From CAVSCD01 sp963726335 (GTDB lineage Bacteria > Acidobacteriota > Aminicenantia > Aminicenantales > UBA8522), in the NCBI GenBank assembly GCA_963726335.1, contig CAVSCD010000011.1:620001-684000 (forward strand): a stretch of DNA of 64,000 bases. Reading direction: 5' to 3'. Below, one piece after another: positions 44,080 to 52,969 of this stretch. Under the pieces are notes generated by a model. The model did no database searches, was not told where the DNA came from, and worked only from the letters and a program-made list of their open reading frames with translations. The position numbers and the translations under genes were made by a program. How positions within the stretch are numbered: position 1 is the first letter of the stretch; each line of letters begins with the position of its first letter.

Positions 44080-45123
44080 ATGAGAACGGTTTTGCTTACG
44101 CCCCGCCAAAGGATCGAGCGCCTGCTCGACGGGAAAAGCGCCGACCGTGTGCCGTTCTGCCCGGCTGTCTACGAGCACAAGGCGGCTCTCATCGGTGTCC
44201 GGCCTTCCGAGATGTGCCGGGATGCGGGCCTGTTCGAGCGCGCGATCATCCGGGAAGTCGAAGTCTACGACCCCGACATGCTCGTCGTGGGCTGCGACGT
44301 TTATAACGTGGAGGCGGAGGCGGCGGGGTGCGAAGTCCTCTATCCGGACTCGACGGGTGTCCCGGCCGTCCGGACGAGGCTGCTCGGGCCCGGAGACGAC
44401 GTCGGGGCGTTGGCGGCCCCAAACCCGGCGGTGTCCGGCCGGATGCCTCTCCACCTCGAGGTCGGGCGGCGCATCCAGGCGCGGTTCGGCCGCGAGCGGC
44501 TCGTGCGCGGCGCCCTGACTGCGCCGTTCTCCATGGCCGCCGAGCTCGTCGGGCCCGCGGAGCTCCTGATGGCCATGCTCGACCGGCCCGAGTGGGTCGG
44601 AGAACTCCTTGCCTACACCGCGGGCGTCTGCAAGGCCTACGGCAAAGCGTTCGCCGGCGAGGGGCTGGGCGTCATCCTGTTCGATTCCCACGCCTCTCCG
44701 CCCATGACCTATCCCGAGATCTACCGGAGGATCATCCTGCCGCCGACGGCCGAGGTCATCCGGTATTTTAGGAGCGACCTCCGGGTCCCGCTTGTCCCAT
44801 ACATCATGGGCGGCGACACGACCGCGCTCCTCGAGGACATCGTCCGCACGGGGACAAATAACATCCTCTGCGATTACCGCGCCGACCTGGGCCGCTTTGT
44901 GCAAAGGCTCAGGGCCGAGCCGGTCCTCCTCCGGGCGAATATCAGCCCGTCTCTTCTGGTGGGGGAGCCGGTCGAGATCATCCGCTCCAAAGTCCGCGAG
45001 GTTCTGGCCGTGGGCCGCGGGCAGCCGCGCTTTCTGATGGGCACGGGCATCCTGCCCTATGATATCCAGCCCGAGAAGGTGCTCGCCGTCAGGGAAGCGC
45101 TGGACGAAACTGCGTCCCCTTAG
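44080..45123 (+). CDS. Uroporphyrinogen decarboxylase-superfamily protein
   Basis: 347 residues. The URO-D/MtaA barrel is suggested by LTPRQRIERLLDGKSADRVPFCPAVYEHKA, then GALTAPFSMAAELVGPAELLMAMLDRPEWVGELL, HASPPMTYPEIYRRIILPPTAEVI, and CDYRADLGRFVQRL with MGTGILPYDIQPEKVLAVREAL at the end. True HemE has a conserved arginine/aspartate pocket that I do not see clearly, so a cobalamin- or thiol-dependent methyltransferase-like role is also possible. There are no corrinoid-protein genes adjacent. Start at the ATG with GAGG upstream. Confidence 0.75.
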   Translation: MRTVLLTPRQRIERLLDGKSADRVPFCPAVYEHKAALIGVRPSEMCRDAGLFERAIIREVEVYDPDMLVVGCDVYNVEAEAAGCEVLYPDSTGVPAVRTRLLGPGDDVGALAAPNPAVSGRMPLHLEVGRRIQARFGRERLVRGALTAPFSMAAELVGPAELLMAMLDRPEWVGELLAYTAGVCKAYGKAFAGEGLGVILFDSHASPPMTYPEIYRRIILPPTAEVIRYFRSDLRVPLVPYIMGGDTTALLEDIVRTGTNNILCDYRADLGRFVQRLRAEPVLLRANISPSLLVGEPVEIIRSKVREVLAVGRGQPRFLMGTGILPYDIQPEKVLAVREALDETASP

Positions 45124-45286
45124 GCGCGTCCTCATCCCCTGGCTCTCAACGAGCATCCTCCTGCCCTTTTCTCATTCCTCGGCTCTTTGACGCCCCTGAA
45201 GGCCGTCGGGATCGCTCGCCGTGTCAGCCGGAGCGACAATGCGAAAAACTCGCATCCCGGCTCGTCCAATATTTGTCGGCATCTCC

Positions 45287-46018
45287 ATGAAAGAAACAGA
45301 CCTCCCCGCGACGGACGTGGGCCTCGACGGCCACCGGGGCCGCCTGCGCCAGAAATTCCTGAGGGCGGGCCTCGACGGCTTCCTGGACTATGAGATCATC
45401 GAGCTTCTCCTGACCCTGGGGACGCCGCGCCGCGACTGCAAGGAGCAGGCCAAGGAGGCGCTCCGCGAGTTCAAATCGCTCGGCGGAGTGCTCGAGGCCA
45501 GCCCGCACGACCTCCAGCGCATCAGCGGGATCGGACCGCATAACGTCTTCGGGCTCCGGTTCGTCCAGGAGGTTTCGCGCCGTTTTCTCCGCGAGAAGAT
45601 GATGAGCCGGGCTTACTGCCGGTCCTCGCGCGAGGTCTTCGATTATCTCTACCATTCCCTGCGCGACTTGAGGAAGGAGAAATTCAAGGTCCTGTTCCTC
45701 GACGCCAAGAATCAGATCCTGGAAGAAAAGACGCTGTTCGAGGGGACGGTGGATTCGAGCGCCGTTTACCCCAGGGAGATCATCCGTGACGCGCTGCGCT
45801 ACGAGGCCTCCTCGCTCGTCTTTGTCCACAACCATCCCTCGGGCGATCCCGAGCCGTCGCTCTGCGACAAGGAGATCACCAAGGACCTGGTTTTCGCCGC
45901 CCGGGTGATGCAGCTCAAGGTCCTCGATCACATCATCATCGGAAACAACTGCTATTTCAGCTTCGCCGACCAGGGGCTCATCGAGGAGTACGAATTCCAG
46001 TCCTGCCACTCCGTCTGA
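45287..46018 (+). CDS. radC: RadC/JAB-domain protein (DNA repair-associated RadC family)
   Basis: 243 residues. A helix-hairpin-helix-like N-terminal part (LLTLGTPRRDCKEQAKEALREF, LQRISGIGPHN) precedes the RadC JAMM domain, with EKTLFEGTVDSSAVYPREIIRDAL and the metal motif HNHPSGDPEPSLCD. ATG 45287 is preferred (family N-terminus); 45239 is an alternative. Neither has a clear Shine-Dalgarno. The function of RadC remains uncertain despite its name. Confidence 0.9.
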   Translation: MKETDLPATDVGLDGHRGRLRQKFLRAGLDGFLDYEIIELLLTLGTPRRDCKEQAKEALREFKSLGGVLEASPHDLQRISGIGPHNVFGLRFVQEVSRRFLREKMMSRAYCRSSREVFDYLYHSLRDLRKEKFKVLFLDAKNQILEEKTLFEGTVDSSAVYPREIIRDALRYEASSLVFVHNHPSGDPEPSLCDKEITKDLVFAARVMQLKVLDHIIIGNNCYFSFADQGLIEEYEFQSCHSV

Positions 46019-46395
46019 ATTGAATGGAATTCGGGACACAATACCAATTACCTTTTTATTCTGACACTCCGGCGCGCCGCCGGCGGGGCATCCTTCTGTC
46101 CGACGGCGGTCCCGGATCGATGCCGGCCGTCCTTCCCTCTCTAACCTGAATACTTCACGAATCGAGGCGGCCCCCAGATGCGAGGCCCGAGGGGTGAAGC
46201 TGGACTCTTTGGTACAGCGAACTCCGAGAACGAAGCCGATGGGGCCGGATCGGTTCGCCCGAAGGGCAAAAAGCGCTGCCTAAAGAGAGATGGAAAAAAG
46301 TCGAGGCGCTGTTTATGAATAAGTCAGGCTAATCAGGTGAATGAGTATTGTGTCCCGAATTAAGAAAAGATAGACTCATGGGCGTGGAGGTCGAC
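46019..46395. other. Spacer between radC and fhs
   Basis: Almost all of it is the inverted-repeat-bounded segment 46028-46361. The remainder holds the fhs ribosome-binding site (GGAGG at 46384-46388). Confidence 0.6.
46028..46361. mobile_element. 334-bp segment bounded by 17-bp perfect inverted repeats (MITE-like)
   Basis: AATTCGGGACACAATAC (46028-46044) and its exact reverse complement GTATTGTGTCCCGAATT (46345-46361) frame a non-coding interior. The right-end sequence also occurs alone at 57795-57811. No transposase is encoded inside, so this looks like a non-autonomous or decayed insertion. Similar GTGTCCCGAAT ends flank REP/Y1-type elements in some genomes; I mention that as a lead only. 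Confidence 0.7.
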
Positions 46396-48069
46396 ATGCC
46401 CGAAAACAGAGACAGCGTGAGCCGCCAGGTCCCGAGGCCGATCGAGGAGATCGCCGACCGCGCCGGGATCCCCCGGGAGTGTTTGGAGAAATACGGAGAG
46501 TCCAAAGCCAAGGTGATTTGGCCGCAGCCGGTCAGAGACCTGCCGATCAAGGGAAAGCTGATCATGGTCACCGCCATGACGCCGACGCCCGCCGGCGTGG
46601 GGAAGACGACGACGGCGATCGGCCTGGCGGACGCCTTTGGCCGCCTGGGAAAGCGGTCCATGGTGGCCTTGCGCGAGCCCTCCCTGGGCCCGGTCTTCGG
46701 GATGAAGGGTGGGGCGACCGGCGGCGGCCTCGCCCGGGTCATCCCCAGCGACGACATCAACCTGCATTTCACGGGCGACCTGCACGCCGTGACCTCGGCC
46801 CACAACTTGCTGGCCGCCATGGTGGATAACCGGCTGCATTTCGAAGGCGTCTGCGGCCTGATCGACTTGCGGACGATCGCCTGGAAACGGGTGCTGGACA
46901 TGAACGACCGCGTCCTCCGGGACGTCGTGCTGGGTATCGGCGGTCCGCTCCGCGGCATCGCCCGCGAAAGCGGATTCGACATCACGGCCGCCTCGGAGGT
47001 GTTGGCCATCCTCTGCCTCTCCGCCGACATGAAGGAGCTCAAGCAGAGGCTCGGCCGGATCGTCATCGGCTACGGGATCGATCGCCTGCCGGTCCGTGCG
47101 GCCCAGATCAAGGCGGAGGGGGCGATGGCCGCCCTGCTCAAGGATGCCATGAAGCCGAACCTTGTCCAGACCCTGGAAGGAACGCCCGCCCTCATCCACG
47201 GCGGCCCGTTCGCCAACATCGCCCACGGCACGAACTCGGTCATCGCCACCCGCCTGGGACTGAGCCTCGCGGACTATGTCGTCACCGAGTCCGGGTTCGC
47301 CTCCGACCTGGGCGCCGAGAAGTTCTTCGACATCGTCGTCCGGACCGGGCACGTCCCGCCTCCCGACGCCTGCGTCCTGGCGGCAACCCTCAGGGCGCTC
47401 AAGCTCCACGGCGGAGTGAAGCTCGCGGACGTCGCGGCGGAAAATCCCGACGCCATGGAGAAAGGGTTCGATAACCTCAGAAAACACATGGAGAACATCC
47501 GATTCTTCGGGGTCCCCTTCGTCGTGGCCCTCAACCGGTTTCCCGGGGATTCGGACGATGAGATCCGGAAATTCCTCGAACTTTGCCGGGCCGACGGCGC
47601 CCGCGCCGCGCTCAGCGATGTCTATGGCCAGGGAGGAGCGGGCGGGGTGGAGTTGGCGCAGTCCCTCGCGGCAGCCGTCGAGAGCGGCCCGCCCCGATTT
47701 CAGTTTCTGTATCCTCTCGACCGGCCGCTCGTCGCGAAGATCGAGACCATCGCCAGGAAAATATACGGCGCGGACGGCGTCGCCATGGAAGGCAAGACGC
47801 GCCGCAAGCTCAAGCAGCTGGAAGCCGACGGGTTCGGCGGGCTCCCGGTGTGCATCGCCAAAACGCAGTACTCGCTGTCGGCTGATAATCAGGCTCTCGG
47901 CCGCCCGTCCGGGTTCACGCTCATCGTCACCGACGTCTCCGTGAGCGCCGGCGCGGGGTTTGTCGTCGTTTACTGCGGGGACATCATGACCATGCCGGGA
48001 CTGCCCTCGGCGCCGGCCGCCGAGCACGTCGATGTCACGGATGCGGGAGAGATCACGGGGCTGTCCTAG
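46396..48069 (+). CDS. fhs: Formate-tetrahydrofolate ligase
   Basis: 557 residues from ATG 46396 (MPENRDSV), which has GGAGG seven bases upstream. ATG 46378 and a TTG at 46348 also lie in frame, the latter inside the inverted repeat. Family blocks: TAMTPTPAGVGKTTTAIGLADAF (P-loop), ALREPSLGPVFGMKGGATGGG, HFTGDLHAVTSAHNLLAAM, ITAASEVLAILCLS, THGGPFANIAHG-like IHGGPFANIAHGTNS, and EKFFDI. It makes 10-formyl-THF from formate, ATP and THF for one-carbon metabolism or acetogenic-type pathways. Confidence 0.95.
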   Translation: MPENRDSVSRQVPRPIEEIADRAGIPRECLEKYGESKAKVIWPQPVRDLPIKGKLIMVTAMTPTPAGVGKTTTAIGLADAFGRLGKRSMVALREPSLGPVFGMKGGATGGGLARVIPSDDINLHFTGDLHAVTSAHNLLAAMVDNRLHFEGVCGLIDLRTIAWKRVLDMNDRVLRDVVLGIGGPLRGIARESGFDITAASEVLAILCLSADMKELKQRLGRIVIGYGIDRLPVRAAQIKAEGAMAALLKDAMKPNLVQTLEGTPALIHGGPFANIAHGTNSVIATRLGLSLADYVVTESGFASDLGAEKFFDIVVRTGHVPPPDACVLAATLRALKLHGGVKLADVAAENPDAMEKGFDNLRKHMENIRFFGVPFVVALNRFPGDSDDEIRKFLELCRADGARAALSDVYGQGGAGGVELAQSLAAAVESGPPRFQFLYPLDRPLVAKIETIARKIYGADGVAMEGKTRRKLKQLEADGFGGLPVCIAKTQYSLSADNQALGRPSGFTLIVTDVSVSAGAGFVVVYCGDIMTMPGLPSAPAAEHVDVTDAGEITGLS

Positions 48070-48141
48070 ACCGGCGGACAAGCCCGGTCGATACTCGGCG
48101 CCGGGATCGACACGGTCCAGGTCAAAGGGTCGGCGGGGCTA

Positions 48142-48196
48142 GTGGTGCGTCTCGCAAATAACTTGGCTTTATAAAAGAGCAACGAAGACGCACCAC
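48142..48196. repeat. Stem-loop element 1 (55 bp)
   Basis: GTGGTGCGTCT (48142-48152) is exactly complementary to AGACGCACCAC (48186-48196). It shares CGTCTCGCAA and general layout with the element at 48290-48342 (opposite orientation), but the arms differ. Confidence 0.75.
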
Positions 48197-48264
48197 CGCG
48201 GGGGAGTTTGAGGGGGACGGCGTCGTTCCCCTCAGGGGGTCAGTGGAGTGAAACGAAACGCCGA

Positions 48265-48287
48265 GGGGGGAGCTTGACTCCCCCCTG
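48265..48287. repeat. GC-rich inverted repeat between the two stem-loops
   Basis: GGGGGGAG and CTCCCCCC flank a short centre. Together with GGGGGAG and CCCCTC blocks at 48201-48240 this spacer is strongly biased toward purine runs on one side and pyrimidine runs on the other. Confidence 0.5.
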
Positions 48288-48289
48288 GA

Positions 48290-48342
48290 AGTGTCCCGTC
48301 TATATACCTTACTTTGGAAAGGAACTTGCGAGACGGGACACT
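48290..48342. repeat. Stem-loop element 2 (53 bp)
   Basis: AGTGTCCCGTCT (48290-48301) is exactly complementary to AGACGGGACACT (48331-48342). On the minus strand it begins at the stop codon of the deaminase remnant, so it could also act as its terminator. Confidence 0.75.
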
Positions 48343-48757
48343 AGTACCGGACTTTGTCCGGTTTGTCCGCCCACTCGCGGAAGACGCCGAGGCATTCCCG
48401 GCGGCCCAGCTGGACCAGGCTGATGCCGCCCACGCGCATCCTGATCGCCATCTTTTTGTAGAACAGGTTATCCCGGAATCCGATCTTCTCCGCGTCGCGC
48501 CGCGTGCATCCGTAATAGGCGCGCCCGATCCTCGCCCAGAGGATCGCGGCCAGGCACATCGGACAGGGTTCGCAGGTCGTATAGAGCTCGCATTCCGAAA
48601 GATCGAATGTCTTGAGCTTCGCCGAAGCCTTGCGAATGGCCATGATCTCGGCGTGGGCCGTCGGGTCGCAGGTTGCGATGACCTCGTTGTGCGCCCTGGC
48701 CACCAGCCTGCCTTTCCGGACAATGACGGCGCCGAACGGCCCGCCGTGACCTTTACT
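48341..48757 (-). pseudogene. Nucleoside deaminase (guanine deaminase/TadA-like), N-terminally truncated
   Basis: The zinc site is present: HAEIMAIR and CEPCPMC. The block GGPFGAVIVRKGRLVARAHNE upstream shows the family frame reaches beyond the GTG at 48703 but stops at a TGA (48758-48760), six codons before GGPFG. The first ~30 residues of the family, including the first helix, are missing. The C-terminal part (GFRDNLFYKKMAIRMRVGGISLVQLGRRECL) looks intact. The upstream edge abuts a perfect palindrome (48765-48780). A start at GTG 48703 would give 120 residues lacking a core strand, so a working product is doubtful. Confidence 0.75.
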
Positions 48758-49172
48758 TCACCCCGGCGGAGGCCTCCGCCAGGCGGCGAGCATAAAGAAG
48801 ACCAGGGGTTTCGCGGCCGCGGCGTGGACCTCAACGCGGGCGGCTCGGCGATATCTTCCGGGTTGCCCCATGAGTTGCTCCTCTTCGACTCGCCTTCCTC
48901 GAAGCGGCAGGGGATCACCGCCATTCTATCCGGTTCCGCCCCGCGGACAATTCCTGCAGCTGGCTGGTCGCATCTTTTATGATATGTGTTGACGATAGGG
49001 TTGTTGAGCGGTGGCCCGGCGGGGGCCCCGCCGACCGAACGTTTGATGCCAGGGACTTCGCCGACCTTGAAGAACATGACTGACCGTTCGAGCGCCAGGG
49101 GATCGCCGTGACAGGACCCTAGAGACATCACGGCGCGGTGGCGGGATCCGTTTTTCGCAGGGCCGCGATGGC
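48758..49172. other. Gene-free stretch upstream of the kinase
   Basis: It contains the palindrome GGCGGAGGCCTCCGCC (48765-48780), a GC inverted repeat near 49013-49036, and at 49108-49124 a short reverse-complement match to the start of the dispersed element (GTGACAGGACCC). No convincing coding sequence was found. Confidence 0.45.
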
Positions 49173-49202
49173 TTGACAATAGTCCGCCCCCTATTCTATT
49201 CT
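49173..49202 (+). promoter_or_regulatory. Promoter of the serine/threonine kinase gene
   Basis: TTGACA (49173-49178), an 18-bp spacer, and TATTCT (49197-49202) lie 28 bases before the kinase ATG. Confidence 0.55.
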
Positions 49203-49229
49203 CCCCGACGGATAACGGAAAGAGGGCCC

Positions 49230-50639
49230 ATGATCGGTCAGATCGTTTCTCATTACCGGATCCTGGAGAAGCTGGGCGGCGGAGGCATGGGCGTCGTCTA
49301 CAAGGCTGAGGACACCAAGCTCAAGCGGGCCGTCGCCCTGAAGTTCCTTCCCGAGGAGCTGTTGAAGGAGCCCTCCGCCCTCGAGCGATTCGAGCGGGAG
49401 GCCCAGGCCGCTTCGGCCCTCAACCACCCCGGCATCTGCACCATTTACGACATCGACGAACATGACGGCCGGCGGTTCATCGCCATGGAGCTTCTCGAGG
49501 GCCGGACGCTCAAGCAGCGCATCGTCGGCCGGCCGCTGCCCGCCGACGAGATCGTCAACCTGGCCGTCCAGATCGCGGATGCGTTGGACGCCGCCCACGC
49601 CAAGGGCATCATCCACCGGGACATCAAGCCGGCCAATATCTTCGTGACCGAGCGCGGCCTGGCCAAGATCCTCGACTTCGGGCTGGCGAAAACGGTCGAA
49701 GGACGCCCCGAGGGCGCCGGTCCCGTCACCCGGACGATGACCGCCCAGGAGCCGCTGACGAGCCCCGGCGCGGCGGTCGGCACGGTCGCCTACATGTCGC
49801 CCGAACAGGCCCGGGGCGAACCGCTCGACGCCCGGACCGACCTTTTCTCGTTCGGCGTCGTCCTCTACGAGATGGCCACGGGCTGCCAGGCCTTCAACGG
49901 CGCGACGTCGGCGGTCGTCTTTGACGCGATCCTCCACAAGGCCCCGACCGCGCCCGTCCGGCTGAACCCCGAGGTCCCGGCCGACCTGGAGCGGATCATC
50001 AACAAGGCCCTGGAGAAGGAGCGCCGGTTCCGTTACCAGAGCGCCGCCGAGATGCGCGCCGACCTCGAGCGCCTGAGACGCGACACATCGTCGGTGAGGG
50101 CGGCCGCGGCCGTCGACCTGACCCCGCCGACGCGGGCCCGGCGCCGCTGGCTTCCCTGGGCGGCCGGCGCAGTCACTCTTGTCGGCCTCACCGCGGCTGG
50201 CATCGTTCTCCTGACCGGGCGGAAGGGCGCCTTGCCTCCGGTACCCCGGCTGGCCAACGCCGGCCAACTGACTACGGCCATCGGCGTGGCGAGCTTTCCC
50301 TCTTGGTCGCCGGACGGCCGCATGATCGCCTATCATTCGGACGAGTCCGGAAATTATGATATCTGGGTCGCGCAGGTCGGAAGCGGCGAGGCCGTCAACC
50401 GGACGGCGGACAGTGCCGATGATAGGTATCCGAGATGGTCGCCGGATGGCCAATGGATGTCCTTTTATTCCGACAGGGATGGAGGCGGCTGGTTTATCTT
50501 GCCGGCGGTCGGCGGGACCGCCCGCAAGATAGCGCCGCTCCCTCAAGGCGCCATCGGCATGCCAGCCGAATGGTCCCCCGACAGCAGACAGGTGGCCTAT
50601 GTTCTGGGACAAGAGACCAAGCCCTGGATCAGATCCTGA
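49230..50639 (+). pseudogene. PknB-type serine/threonine kinase with WD40-like repeats, C-terminally truncated
   Basis: 469 residues. The kinase domain (about 9-275) is complete: GGGGMGVVYKAED (P-loop), VALKFL lysine, HRDIKPANIF catalytic loop, DFGLAK, and MSPEQARGE. One membrane helix (WLPWAAGAVTLVGLTAAGIVLL) follows. The extracytoplasmic part begins a WD40-like/PD40 propeller (FPSWSPDGRMIAYHSDESGNYDIWVAQ, then YPRWSPDGQWMSFYSD, AEWSPDSRQVAYV). Only about three blades exist; family members usually have six or more. A one-base loss near 50627 would extend the frame only to LKLPTG and a TAA (50654-50656), so the propeller is truly cut short. The kinase half may still work. Confidence 0.8.
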
Positions 50640-50672
50640 AGCTGCCAACCGGCTAAAAAGCGTGTCCGTGAA

Positions 50673-50705
50673 GTCCGTCATCGCGCCTCACTCTTCAACA
50701 ACGAC
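50673..50705 (+). repeat. Possible fragment of the dispersed element
   Basis: GTCCGTCATCGCGCCTCAC followed by a degenerate CGTCAACGAC-like tail resembles the interior of copies A-C with about five differences in 33 bases. The arms are absent. Confidence 0.4.
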
Positions 50706-50784
50706 CTGCGCAGCAGATGGATTGTGCGCCGCCCCCGATTGTGATACATAAAAAACGAACCACCCACCCCCAAGAGGAGGACCA

Positions 50785-51979
50785 ATGTGTGAAAAAAGGG
50801 ACGTCTATCTCGTCGGCGCGGCGCGCACGCCGATCGGGAGCTTCCTGGGGTCGCTCAAGGACTTCACCGCGCCCGATCTCGGAGGGTTCGCCATCAAAGA
50901 GACGCTGAGTCGCGCGAACCTCAAGCCCGAAAACGTGGAAGAAGTCATCATGGGAAATGTCGTCTCGGCCGGGGTTGGCCAGACCCCCGCCGGCCAGGCC
51001 GCGGTCAAGGGCGGCATCCCCTACAATGTCTCCTGCTTCACGGTGAACAAGGTCTGCGGGTCGGCGCTCAAGGCGGTCGTGCTGGCCGCCCAATCTATCC
51101 AGCTCGAGGAGAAGGATATCATCGTCGCGGGCGGCATGGAGAGCATGAGCCGAGCGCCGCACCTCGCCTGGGGCCTGAGGGAGGGCGTCAAGTTCGGGGA
51201 GGTGACGCTCAAAGACGCGATGATCCTCGACGGGTTGTGGTGCGCCTTCGACAACATCCACATGGGGCTGACCGGCGAGATCATCGCCGAGAAGTTCGGC
51301 GCCACGCGCGAAGAGCAGGACCGTTACGCCGCGGCCAGCCACGAGCGGGCCGTCCACGCCATCGACAAAGGTTACTTCAAGGACGAGATCGTGCCGGTCC
51401 CCGTGCCGCAGCGGAAGGGCGACCCGGTCGTCTTCGCCGTCGACGAGGGGCCGCGGCGGGACGCGACCGTCGAGAAGCTGGCCAAGCTCCGGCCGGCCTT
51501 CAAAAAGGACGGGACGGTCACCGCCGGCAACGCCTCGTCTCTTAACGACGGCGGCGCGGCCGTCGTCGTGGCCTCCATGGACGGGATCAAGAGCAAAGGA
51601 CTGTCGCAGCCGCTGGCCCGCATCCTCGGCTGGACGACGCACGGCGTCGTTCCGTCCATGGTCATGTACGCTCCCAAGGGAGCGATCGAGAAGCTCTTAG
51701 CCAACATCGGCTGGAAGACGGCGGACGTCGACCTCTTCGAGATCAACGAGGCCTTCTCGTCCCAGCTCGTCGTCCTCATCAAGGAACTGGGGCTCGACCC
51801 GGCCAAGGTCAACGTCCACGGGGGCGCCGTGGCGCTCGGGCATCCGATCGGGGCGACAGGCGTCCGGATCCTCACGACGCTCGTTTACGCCCTGAGGCAC
51901 CGCGGCCTCAAGAAGGGCATCGCCTCTCTCTGCCTTGGCGGCGGGCGATGCCGTGGCCATGGCCGTCGAGATGGTCTGA
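50785..51979 (+). pseudogene. Acetyl-CoA acetyltransferase (thiolase) with a frameshift near the C-terminus
   Basis: The first ~387 residues are a complete thiolase. They contain GAARTPIGSFLGSL, the acyl-enzyme cysteine in VNKVCGSALKAV, GGMESMSRAPH, FEINEAFS, HGGAVALGHPIGATG and the final catalytic cysteine in SLCLGGG. At 51943-51945 a GGG appears where GG fits. Removing one G gives the normal ending GGGDAVAMAVEMV and a TGA at 51977-51979. As written, the frame runs on to 52116 through unrelated sequence. AGAGGAGG lies upstream of the start. It is followed by a 3-hydroxyacyl-CoA dehydrogenase, so a C4 acyl-CoA route is likely. Confidence 0.87.
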
Positions 51980-52018
51980 GCCGGCCGGCCGGGCAAAAGT
52001 CAGTCAAAGGAGGGGACC

Positions 52019-52873
52019 ATGGATATCAAAACGATCGGAGTCGTCGGGGCGGGCACGATGGGCGGCGGCATCGCTCAGGTCGCAGCAACGTCCGGGTTCG
52101 ACGTCCTTCTCCATGACGTATCGCCGGAGCTTCTGGACAGGTCGCTCAAGATCATGGATAAAAGCGTGTCCAAGCTCATCGAGAAGGGAAAGATCAAGGA
52201 GGACAAGGCGGCGATCCTGGCCCGGATCAAGCCGACGACCTCCCTGGCCGATTTCAAGGCCGCCGATTTCGTGGTCGAGGCCGTGGTCGAGGACCTGGCG
52301 GTTAAAAGAGGCGTCCTCCAGGAGCTCGACAAGCTCATGGCGCCCGAGCTCATCATCGCCTCGAACACGTCTTCGATCTCCATCACCAGGCTGGCCGCGC
52401 TGACGTCCCGGCCCGGCCGGTTCATGGGCATGCACTTCATGAACCCGGTGCCGCTCATGACGCTGGTGGAGCTTATCAAGGGGATCGCGACCGCGCCCGA
52501 AACCTTCGCCGAGGTCAAGGCCCTGGCCGAGAAGATGGGCAAAGTCACCGCCGAGGCGAACGACTTTCCGGGGTTCATCGCCAACCGCGTCCTGATGCCC
52601 CTCATCAACGAGGCCATCTTCTGCCTGATGGAGGGCGTGGGGACGGCCGAGGCCATCGACACGGTCATGAAGCTCGGGATGAACCATCCCATGGGGCCTC
52701 TGGCGCTGGCGGACCTGATCGGGCTCGACGTCTGCCTCTACATCATGGGGGTCATCTACGACGGTTACCAGGATCCCAAGTACCGGCCTTGCCCGCTCCT
52801 GAAGAAGTACGTGGCCGCCGGCTACCTGGGCCGGAAATCGGGCCGCGGTTTCTATAACTACGCGTCGGCCTGA
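52019..52873 (+). CDS. 3-hydroxybutyryl-CoA dehydrogenase
   Basis: 284 residues. NAD-binding GAGTMGGGIAQVAATSGFDV at 9-28, FVVEAVVED, SNTSSISITRLA, the catalytic histidine in GMHFMNPVPLM, and NDFPGFIANRVLMPLINEA. The C-terminal helical domain is of the bacterial Hbd type, with GMNHPMGPLALADLIGLD. It oxidises or forms acetoacetyl-CoA with NAD(H). It lies 39 bases after the thiolase stop, behind AAAGGAGGGG. Enoyl-CoA hydratase and acyl-CoA dehydrogenase genes are not adjacent. Confidence 0.93.
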   Translation: MDIKTIGVVGAGTMGGGIAQVAATSGFDVLLHDVSPELLDRSLKIMDKSVSKLIEKGKIKEDKAAILARIKPTTSLADFKAADFVVEAVVEDLAVKRGVLQELDKLMAPELIIASNTSSISITRLAALTSRPGRFMGMHFMNPVPLMTLVELIKGIATAPETFAEVKALAEKMGKVTAEANDFPGFIANRVLMPLINEAIFCLMEGVGTAEAIDTVMKLGMNHPMGPLALADLIGLDVCLYIMGVIYDGYQDPKYRPCPLLKKYVAAGYLGRKSGRGFYNYASA

Positions 52874-52927
52874 GATTGGAAAATCGCCCGGCCCCACGGC
52901 AGGGGAGGGATAGCGATGCGCCCCTAT

Positions 52928-52960
52928 CCCCCCGGCCCCCTGGAACCAGTCCCGTCGGTT
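52928..52960 (-). repeat. 33-bp GC-rich repeat, copy 2
   Basis: Reverse complement of 17233-17265 with one mismatch. It touches the start of dispersed element copy D. Confidence 0.75.
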
Positions 52961-52969
52961 TCCCCGATA

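Noticed and set aside
46348..46395. TTG start of fhs inside the inverted repeat
   Set aside because: ATG 46396 has a good Shine-Dalgarno and gives the normal family length.
46360..48081. Minus-strand open frame (573 codons) opposite fhs
   Set aside because: Shadow of formate-THF ligase; no start signal or motif.
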